Origin: Eubacterium sp.
GTDB lineage: Bacteria > Bacillota > Clostridia > Oscillospirales > Acutalibacteraceae
Assembly: GCA_024696725.1 (NCBI GenBank)
Contig: JAILGO010000091.1
Coordinates: 1-9,236 of the forward strand
DNA length: 9,236 bases
Direction of reading: 5' to 3'
The notes beneath the pieces are model-generated. The model searched no databases, was not told where the DNA came from, and was given only the letters and a program-made list of their open reading frames with translations. Numbering within the stretch: the first letter of the stretch is position 1; every line of letters starts with the position of its first letter. A program made the translations under genes and the position numbers. Shown here piece after piece: positions 1-4,409 of the stretch.

Positions 1-4
1 ATGA

Positions 5-31
5 TTAGCACTCTCGCTATTAGAGTGCTAA
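5..31. promoter_or_regulatory. CIRCE operator (HrcA binding site), perfect match
   Basis: The site reads TTAGCACTC, nine spacer bases, then GAGTGCTAA, an exact match to the CIRCE consensus on both arms and in spacer length. CIRCE is the operator of the heat-shock repressor HrcA in Gram-positive and many other bacteria, and controls groES-groEL and/or hrcA-grpE-dnaK-dnaJ. A minus-strand promoter lies immediately to its right, so the controlled operon reads leftward and begins off the window edge. Which chaperone operon it is cannot be told from here. Confidence 0.96.
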
Positions 32-43
32 CTCTATATGTAT

Positions 44-70
44 ATTATATCCTTTTTCCCGTTTTGTCAA
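44..70 (-). promoter_or_regulatory. Sigma-A promoter of the off-window CIRCE-controlled operon
   Basis: On the minus strand there is a perfect -35 TTGACA (65-70). It is followed by TATAAT (44-49, 15-bp spacing) or the overlapping TAATAT (42-47, 17-bp spacing). Transcription would start near 37, placing the CIRCE element at the very start of the transcript. This is the usual arrangement for HrcA repression. Confidence 0.85.
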
Positions 71-151
71 TACTTTTTTTCAAAAATTTTAAATATTTCC
101 GCCTATATGCCTTCCCGGAGGAACGCCCTCGTTTATTCTTATATACAATAA

Positions 152-177
152 AAAACCGACGGATTACCGTCGGTTTT
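152..177 (-). terminator. Intrinsic terminator of the CHAP hydrolase gene
   Basis: AAAACCGACGG (152-162) pairs with CCGTCGGTTTT (167-177) around the 4-base loop ATTA. On the minus strand the hairpin starts just after the TAA stop at 180-182 and ends in a T-rich tail. On the plus strand the tail is also T-rich but interrupted, so termination there is probably weaker. Confidence 0.88.
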
Positions 178-179
178 CG

Positions 180-869
180 TTACTGAATAATTTTTAAAAG
201 TAAGCTGTCAGTCTGTGTTGCCTGTGAAATTGTTGTGAAGCTGAGGTCGGCGCTGAATTCGGGAGCGCTTGTTTCGGGTGCTTTAACCACTTCGCTCATA
301 TACTGAGTGTTCTTTTTCTTTTCAGCGTTTAACAGCCTCTTTTCAAGCTCCTTGGAAAGACCGTTATTATAGGCGTAAATATATCCGTAAAAGGTCTGTC
401 CGTAGTGTGAGCGGATGTCTGAAAAGGTTTTCGTGTCAAAATAAGTTCCGCCCCAGTGCGATTCGGAAATAGTAACCGAGCCGTCCTCGTGGATTTGTTC
501 TACAACTGCAACGTGACCGCTCCAGCACGCGATAGCGCCGAGCTTCGGCTCGCTGCCGTAGTCGTAGTAGCCGTTAGCTTTATTTATATAGTACCAGTCG
601 CCCGCGCTTCCGTGATTAATCAGAGGCGCTTCGCCGTTCATTTCATATATTCTTCCGTATGCGTAAGCTACGCAATTCGGCATAGGTGTTCCTGTCTGGA
701 AATATCTGTTCAGTTTTGAAGAATAATATGGAATTGCAGAACTCGGAGCTGTGAGCCTCGGCTCGTAGTTCTCTCCCTCAGCGTATGCGCTGAGCGGTGT
801 TAATGCCGATATAAGAATTGTTATAATGATAACAACCGGAACGATAAGCAGGGTTTTCTTCTTAGCCAT
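180..869 (-). CDS. Secreted CHAP-domain cell-wall hydrolase (229 aa)
   Basis: Probably a peptidoglycan amidase or endopeptidase of the CHAP (cysteine, histidine-dependent amidohydrolase/peptidase) family, acting outside the membrane. Residues 1-30 form a signal peptide: MAKKK, a hydrophobic stretch, and a likely cut after AYA. The CHAP domain spans roughly 45-168. Its probable nucleophile is Cys66 in PNCVAYAYG, with His119 in SGHVAVVEQI and a third polar residue near Glu136 in SESHWGG. Residues 169-229 are a charged, Ser/Thr-rich tail. I see no LysM, SH3b or choline-binding repeats and no LPXTG anchor, so the enzyme is probably released or loosely held. The ATG at 869 follows an AGGAAGG site at 6-base spacing. 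The gene stands alone, with its own promoter and terminator. Whether it is an autolysin, a remodelling enzyme or an antibacterial enzyme cannot be decided from sequence. Confidence 0.88.
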   Translation of the reverse strand: MAKKKTLLIVPVVIIITILISALTPLSAYAEGENYEPRLTAPSSAIPYYSSKLNRYFQTGTPMPNCVAYAYGRIYEMNGEAPLINHGSAGDWYYINKANGYYDYGSEPKLGAIACWSGHVAVVEQIHEDGSVTISESHWGGTYFDTKTFSDIRSHYGQTFYGYIYAYNNGLSKELEKRLLNAEKKKNTQYMSEVVKAPETSAPEFSADLSFTTISQATQTDSLLLKIIQ

Positions 870-1003
870 AATGTACCTTCCTTTTTCCTCCGCAGCGATT
901 TTATTCTTTTTTCTGCTGTCGGATAATTACGAATTACTGTTCTGTTTTCGATTGAACTCGCTTATTATTCAGTTCTGTCGGCGGCTCATGACCAACGTGT
1001 AGC

Positions 1004-1012
1004 ATTATAGCA
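1004..1012 (-). promoter_or_regulatory. Extended -10 promoter of the CHAP hydrolase gene
   Basis: The minus strand reads TGC then TATAAT (TATAAT at 1004-1009), an extended -10 element with a perfect hexamer. No good -35 is visible at normal spacing; TTGATA at 1034-1039 is too far away. Transcription from about 997 would give a leader of roughly 128 nt. Confidence 0.6.
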
Positions 1013-1055
1013 AAACGGATTTATTGTAATCTATATCAAAAACATACAAGGATTT

Positions 1056-1072
1056 TGTTACACTTTTGTAAC
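1056..1072 (+). promoter_or_regulatory. WalR (YycF)-like box upstream of the CHAP hydrolase
   Basis: The plus strand reads TGTTAC, ACTTT, TGTAAC. This fits the direct-repeat consensus for the essential response regulator WalR/YycF: TGT(A/T)A(A/T/C), five bases, TGT(A/T)A(A/T/C). WalR controls cell-wall hydrolases, including CHAP proteins, in Bacillus and Staphylococcus. The box is centred near -67 relative to the predicted start, but in the opposite orientation to the gene. The same bases also form the inverted repeat GTTACA-N4-TGTAAC, so another dimeric regulator is possible. Confidence 0.4.
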
Positions 1073-1157
1073 TCTTAAGCAGTTTTAACAAAAATTATCT
1101 GAAAATGTTGACTTTTTAGTAGACACTTGTCTATTAGTTTAGATTTAATTAATAAAT

Positions 1158-1181
1158 AGAGGCTGCCTTACGACAGCCTCT
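1158..1181 (-). terminator. Terminator hairpin after malic enzyme
   Basis: AGAGGCTG (1158-1165) pairs with CAGCCTCT (1174-1181). Read on the minus strand, two further pairs (U-G, C-G) close a GUAA tetraloop, giving a 10-bp stem. The following minus-strand bases are T-rich but broken by A (ATTTATTAATT). It lies about 47 bases beyond the TAG stop at 1228-1230. Confidence 0.7.
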
Positions 1182-1227
1182 GTATATTATAATATATAAT
1201 TTATAATATAATGATTAATTACATTAA

Positions 1228-2400
1228 CTAAATTCTTGCAACGCCTGATTTACGTGCAGCCTCTGCAACCGCAGCGGCAACGGTATCCTTAATTCTCGGG
1301 TCAAAAGCGTGGGGAAGAATATAATCGGGGTTAAGCTCCTCGTCGCTTACAAGCGAAGCAATAGCGTAAGCCGCCGCAATCTTCATATCCTCGTTGATGT
1401 CGCTTGCGCGTACGTCGAGAGTACCGCGGAAGATACCGGGGAATGCAAGAACGTTGTTAATCTGGTTCGGGAAGTCCGAGCGTCCCGTACCTACGATTGA
1501 AGCGCCTGCCTCTTTAGCGAGGTCGGGCATAATCTCGGGAGTCGGGTTAGCCATGGGAAGAACTATCGGGTTCGGGTTCATTGACCTTACCATATCCTGA
1601 GAAACGATACCGGGAGCGGATACGCCGATAAAGATATCCGTACCCTTCATAGCCTCTGCGAGACCGCCCTTTACCATACCTCTGTTTGTAACCTTAGCGA
1701 TTTCCTCTTTAAAGGGATTGAGATTATCTCTGCCCTCGTAGATAGCGCCGGTTCTATCGCAGAGAATAACGTCCTTAAGACCGAGCGACATAAGAAGCTT
1801 AGCGATAGCAACGCCTGCAGCGCCCGAGCCGTTGATAACAGCCTTACAGTCGCCGAGCTGTCTGTTGGTAAGCTTCATAGCGTTAATAAGCGCCGCGGAA
1901 ACTACGACAGCCGTACCGTGCTGGTCGTCGTGGAAAATCGGAATATCGCATACTTCCTTGAGCTTCTTTTCAATTTCGAAGCAGCGCGGAGCGGCGATGT
2001 CCTCAAGGTTGATTCCGCCGAAGGAGCCTGAAATGAGATAAACGGTCTTAGCGATTTCGTCTACGTCCTTGCTTCTTACGCAGAGCGGAAAAGCGTCAAC
2101 GTCGCCGAACTCTTTAAAGAGCACGCACTTACCCTCCATAACGGGCATACCTGCCTCGGGACCGATGTCGCCGAGACCGAGAACTGCGGTACCGTCGGTA
2201 ATAACGGCGACCATATTCCAGCGTCTTGTGAGCTCCCAGCTCTTCTTGTAATCGTCCTGGATAGCAAGACAGGGCTCGGCAACGCCGGGTGTATAAGCGA
2301 GTGAAAGCGCGTCCTTGTTATCAACCTTAGCGCGGGCAATAACCTCAACCTTGCCCTTCCATTCGCCGTGAAGTCTGAGTGATTCTTTTCTGTAATCCAT
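1228..2400 (-). CDS. NAD(P)-dependent malic enzyme (390 aa)
   Basis: Oxidative decarboxylation of malate to pyruvate and CO2 with reduction of NAD(P)+, in the cytoplasm. The length fits the short bacterial malic enzymes of about 390 aa. Counting from the start used here: the substrate loop LAYTPGVAEPC has the catalytic Tyr36; ITDGTAVLGLGDIGP is at 67-81; the catalytic Lys91 lies in EGKCVLFK; metal ligands are Glu133/Asp134 (GGINLEDIAAP) and Asp158/Asp159 (FHDDQHGTA). The dinucleotide loop is GSGAAG (191-196), followed by MANPTPEI and SDFPNQINNVLAFPG. Cofactor preference is not certain from sequence. A longer frame begins at a TTG at 2412, but GGAG lies six bases before the ATG at 2400, inside that extension, so 2400 is the start. 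It is the second gene of an operon, 48 bases after the Ldh2-family dehydrogenase. Confidence 0.95.
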   Translation of the reverse strand: MDYRKESLRLHGEWKGKVEVIARAKVDNKDALSLAYTPGVAEPCLAIQDDYKKSWELTRRWNMVAVITDGTAVLGLGDIGPEAGMPVMEGKCVLFKEFGDVDAFPLCVRSKDVDEIAKTVYLISGSFGGINLEDIAAPRCFEIEKKLKEVCDIPIFHDDQHGTAVVVSAALINAMKLTNRQLGDCKAVINGSGAAGVAIAKLLMSLGLKDVILCDRTGAIYEGRDNLNPFKEEIAKVTNRGMVKGGLAEAMKGTDIFIGVSAPGIVSQDMVRSMNPNPIVLPMANPTPEIMPDLAKEAGASIVGTGRSDFPNQINNVLAFPGIFRGTLDVRASDINEDMKIAAAYAIASLVSDEELNPDYILPHAFDPRIKDTVAAAVAEAARKSGVARI

Positions 2401-2424
2401 AAAAATCTCCAATCTTTATATGCC

Positions 2425-2440
2425 GCCCTGTTAACAAGGC
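2425..2440. other. 16-bp near-perfect palindrome inside the operon gap
   Basis: GCCCTGTTAACAAGGC is self-complementary except for one pair, which is a G-U wobble in the minus-strand RNA. It lies in the 48-base gap between the dehydrogenase stop and the malic enzyme ribosome site. It could be an RNA hairpin that tunes relative expression, or a protein-binding dyad. There is no T-tract, so it does not look like a terminator. Confidence 0.4.
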
Positions 2441-2448
2441 ATAGTTAT

Positions 2449-3609
2449 TTATCTCTCGATATGAGCGGTAATCTTCTTTCCTTCGGGATAAGGCTTGTAG
2501 TTGTCTTCCCACGGGAAGGTGTAGTCGAGACCGAGCTCGTCTCTTACTGCGTTGATTTCGCCCTGTACGCTCTCGTTAATCGGAACGCCCTTCGGCTCTC
2601 TTTCCTTCCAGATTTCATATTCCTTTTCGCCTGCGATATAAATTCTGTCCTCGCCGGGAGCCTTTCTCGAAGCGCGGATTGTGCGGATAATATCGCCCGT
2701 CTTTTTACGGCAGATATCTTCGCCGAGGAAGTGGTTAGTGTCGATAGCGATAAAGAAGTGACCGAGGTGATAAGGTCTGATATTGCCTTCCTCGTCCTTA
2801 CCGTCGAGAGCCTTACCGTATTCGCCGTCCTGAAGAACGGAGGAAAGGAATTCAACGAACATAGCGAAGCCGTAGCCCTTATATCCGCCGAGAGCCTCGC
2901 CGATACCGCCGAGCGTTGTGAGAGCAGCCGTGCCGCCTCTGATTTTCTTAAGAGCCTCGCCTGCGTCGCCTTCAACGGGAGTACCGTCGATGTTGATTAT
3001 CGTGCCGGGGTGAACGGGCTCGTTAATTCTTGCGTAATATTCGATTTTACCGTTCTGGGTAATCGAGGTAGCGCAGTCGAAGTTGAAATCGAAAGCCTCG
3101 TCTGACGGAACGCCGAGAGTGAACGGGTTAGTACCGAACATACCCTCTGTGCCGAGCGTCGGAGCAACTGAGGGACGGGCGTTGGTACCGGTCATACCGA
3201 TACATCCCTGCTCGGTAGCCATTGAGGTATAGTAGCCTGCGATACCGTAGTGGCAGGAGTTGCGTACAACGACCATACCCATACCGTATTTCTTAGCCTT
3301 GTCAATAGCCATCTGCATAGCCTTCGTGCCGATAACCTGACCCATACCGTTGTGACCGTCAACGACAGCCGTCGTCTCGGTTTCCTTAATGATTTCAAAA
3401 TTAGTTGTCGGCGACTGGATTCCCGCCTTGATTCTGTCAAGATAGATAGGCTTAAAGCGGTTGCAGCCGTGACTCTCAATACCTCTCTTGTCGGACTCGA
3501 GAAGTACGTCGGTACACATCTCTGCTTCGTCGCGCGGAATACCGTAACCTTCGAAAGCGTCGGTTACGAAATCAGTTATTAAATTCCAAGGACATACTAC
3601 TTTTGGCAT
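2449..3609 (-). CDS. Ldh2-family malate/lactate-type dehydrogenase (386 aa)
   Basis: An NAD(P)-dependent 2-hydroxyacid dehydrogenase of the Ldh2/Mdh2 family (archaeal-type malate, sulfolactate, ureidoglycolate and diketogulonate enzymes). This family is unrelated to the Rossmann-fold LDH/MDH. Family signatures: ESDKRGIESHG with His47, VDGHNGMGQ (83-91), the VRNSCHYGIAGYY segment with the probable catalytic His120, GTNPFTLGVPS (159-169), a DCATS motif (178-182) where many relatives have DMATS, and GYKGYGFAMFVEFL near 242-255. After the usual GVPI-x-ESV end motif there is an extra tail of about 25 residues, making it longer than typical members (about 330-360 aa). ATG at 3609 follows AAGGAG at 9-base spacing. 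It is first in an operon with malic enzyme, which makes oxaloacetate/malate the most likely substrate pair. That assignment is from context; sequence alone does not fix the substrate. Confidence 0.85.
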   Translation of the reverse strand: MPKVVCPWNLITDFVTDAFEGYGIPRDEAEMCTDVLLESDKRGIESHGCNRFKPIYLDRIKAGIQSPTTNFEIIKETETTAVVDGHNGMGQVIGTKAMQMAIDKAKKYGMGMVVVRNSCHYGIAGYYTSMATEQGCIGMTGTNARPSVAPTLGTEGMFGTNPFTLGVPSDEAFDFNFDCATSITQNGKIEYYARINEPVHPGTIINIDGTPVEGDAGEALKKIRGGTAALTTLGGIGEALGGYKGYGFAMFVEFLSSVLQDGEYGKALDGKDEEGNIRPYHLGHFFIAIDTNHFLGEDICRKKTGDIIRTIRASRKAPGEDRIYIAGEKEYEIWKEREPKGVPINESVQGEINAVRDELGLDYTFPWEDNYKPYPEGKKITAHIER

Positions 3610-3651
3610 AACTAAAATCTCCTTTTAAATAAATAATTTTTTAACAATCTT

Positions 3652-3679
3652 ATTATAGCATATATAATAAATAAAACAA
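3652..3679 (-). promoter_or_regulatory. Promoter of the dehydrogenase-malic enzyme operon
   Basis: On the minus strand, -35 TTGTTT (3674-3679), 16 bases, then -10 TATAAT (3652-3657) with an upstream TGC that makes it an extended -10. Transcription would begin near 3645, leaving a leader of about 35 nt. A TTGTTAA word (minus strand, 3641-3647) sits right at the predicted start and equals one half of the clostridial Rex operator; the other half is poorly matched. Confidence 0.7.
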
Positions 3680-3729
3680 GTTAAAAATAGGTTACGAAAT
3701 ACAATTTATCTACTCTGTATAAATATAGG

Positions 3730-3758
3730 TTGAATTACCGCTTCGTTTGTGTTAGAAT
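3730..3758 (+). promoter_or_regulatory. Promoter of the permuted papain-like gene
   Basis: TTGAAT (3730-3735), 17 bases, then TAGAAT (3753-3758), preceded by TGT so that it forms an extended -10. The predicted start near 3765 leaves a leader of fewer than 20 nt. It is about 50 bp from, and divergent to, the dehydrogenase promoter. Confidence 0.65.
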
Positions 3759-3782
3759 TTATTACGAAAGGAAAGGTGGATT

Positions 3783-4280
3783 ATGCTGAATAAGCTTATT
3801 ACCCCTCAGGAAAAGGAAAAAACGTATAAGGTTACTATACTGCTGAGCCGTTATAACGACCCGTTCAGCAGGTTCATAAAGCTTATGAGCAGGTGTGATT
3901 TTACTCACGCTTCTATTTGCGTTGACGAGGATGAGGAAACCTTTTACAGCTTTAACCTTAAGGGCTTTGTTGAGGAGCATTGGAAGAATAAGCGCTCTAA
4001 GCACCTTATGCCCGACAGAAAGTATATACGCTTTTATGTCAGCGAGGAGGTTCACGAGAAGCTGAGAAGGGATATTGAGGCGTTTCGTGAAAGAAAGAGC
4101 GAGCTCTCTTACTCCGCCGTCGGAACAATCCTTTCTCTCTTTAAAATCCCGAGCGCTTTTAAAAACAGATATTTCTGTTCGCGCTTTATCGCGGAGATAC
4201 TTCATTCAAGCGGCGCGTATAAAATCAAGCGTAACGCCTCGCTTTATCTCCCCGTTCATTTTTATAACGAATTCATATAA
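3783..4280 (+). CDS. Permuted papain-like (NlpC/P60 superfamily) protein, 165 aa
   Basis: Resembles the circularly permuted NlpC/P60 or papain-like fold (YiiX/YaeF-type and related small Firmicute proteins), where the His-bearing strand precedes the Cys-bearing helix. The early motif LLSRYNDPFSRFIKL (20-34) leads into DFTHASICVD with the candidate catalytic His42. The candidate nucleophile Cys132 is in RYFCSRFIAEILHSSG, near the C-terminus. There is no signal peptide and no clear membrane segment, so it is probably cytoplasmic, and it is rich in Lys/Arg. ATG at 3783 is preceded by GGAAAGG/GGTGG. The gene is monocistronic with a strong terminator, and it converges on the surface-protein gene. 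Substrate and role are unknown; members of this superfamily act on amide or ester bonds in peptides or lipids. No symbol is justified. Confidence 0.7.
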   Translation: MLNKLITPQEKEKTYKVTILLSRYNDPFSRFIKLMSRCDFTHASICVDEDEETFYSFNLKGFVEEHWKNKRSKHLMPDRKYIRFYVSEEVHEKLRRDIEAFRERKSELSYSAVGTILSLFKIPSAFKNRYFCSRFIAEILHSSGAYKIKRNASLYLPVHFYNEFI

Positions 4281-4283
4281 CGT

Positions 4284-4309
4284 AAGGGAGGGCTTGCCCT
4301 CCCTTTTTT
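4284..4309 (+). terminator. Strong terminator of the permuted papain-like gene
   Basis: AAGGGAGGGC (4284-4293) pairs with GCCCTCCCTT (4296-4305), followed by a run of six T (4304-4309). It begins four bases after the stop codon. Confidence 0.93.
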
Positions 4310-4310
4310 A

Positions 4311-4360
4311 TCCCCTTGTCAAAGAAAGGGGAGACTGCGAAAGCACCGGAGAGATTCTGA
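4311..4360. repeat. Degenerate intergenic hairpin element (possible dispersed repeat)
   Basis: TCCCCTT (4311-4317) pairs with AAGGGGA (4326-4332). This is followed by TGC-GAAA-GCA (4336-4345) and then CCGGAGAGATTCT. The layout (CCCTTT-type stem, short GNRA-capped stem, CCGGAGGGATTC-like end) resembles small palindromic repeats scattered between genes in many gut Clostridia, from my memory of such genomes. Only one copy is present here, so repeat status cannot be shown from this window. Confidence 0.35.
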
Positions 4361-4381
4361 ACAGGTAAATCACGGTTAATA

Positions 4382-4408
4382 AAAAACGGAGGCGCAGCCT
4401 CCGTTTTT
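4382..4408. terminator. Bidirectional terminator between convergent genes
   Basis: AAAAACGGAGGC (4382-4393) pairs with GCCTCCGTTTTT (4397-4408) around a 3-base loop. It has A-rich and T-rich flanks, so it works in both directions. It serves the surface-protein gene, whose stop is at 4410-4412, and backs up the terminator of the plus-strand gene. Confidence 0.92.
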
Positions 4409-4409
4409 A

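Larger units (their letters stand above)
870..1227. other. 358-bp intergenic region: leader, promoter, WalR-like box, terminator
   Basis: No credible ORF. On the minus strand it holds the terminator of malic enzyme (1158-1181), then the WalR-like box, the extended -10 promoter and the CHAP leader (869 to about 997). The leader repeats short words (CCGACAG twice, ACAGAAC twice) but matches no riboswitch I recognise; I specifically see no c-di-AMP (ydaO) core. The stretch 1183-1213 is nearly pure A/T and includes the 14-bp palindrome TATATTATAATATA (1183-1196). Confidence 0.6.

Noticed and set aside
1..186. Plus-strand 61-codon frame
   Set aside because: It runs through the CIRCE site, a promoter and a terminator, has no ribosome site, and its composition is that of non-coding AT-rich DNA.
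456..719. Plus-strand frame opposite the CHAP gene
   Set aside because: It overlaps the conserved CHAP catalytic region in antisense and lacks a ribosome binding site.
870..997. Riboswitch (c-di-AMP or c-di-GMP) in the CHAP leader
   Set aside because: No conserved core of a known class could be recognised by eye. It is kept only as an unexplained long leader.
1183..1196. TATATTATAATATA palindrome as an operator or origin-like element
   Set aside because: Pure A/T palindromes are expected by chance in such AT-rich DNA; no DnaA boxes or other support nearby.
2461..3105. Plus-strand 214-codon frame opposite the Ldh2-family gene
   Set aside because: Antisense shadow of a well-conserved dehydrogenase. 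It has no ribosome site of its own and resembles no known protein.
3762..4205. Minus-strand 147-codon frame opposite the permuted papain-like gene
   Set aside because: The plus-strand frame has promoter, ribosome site, catalytic motifs and terminator. The minus-strand frame has none and begins inside the other gene.
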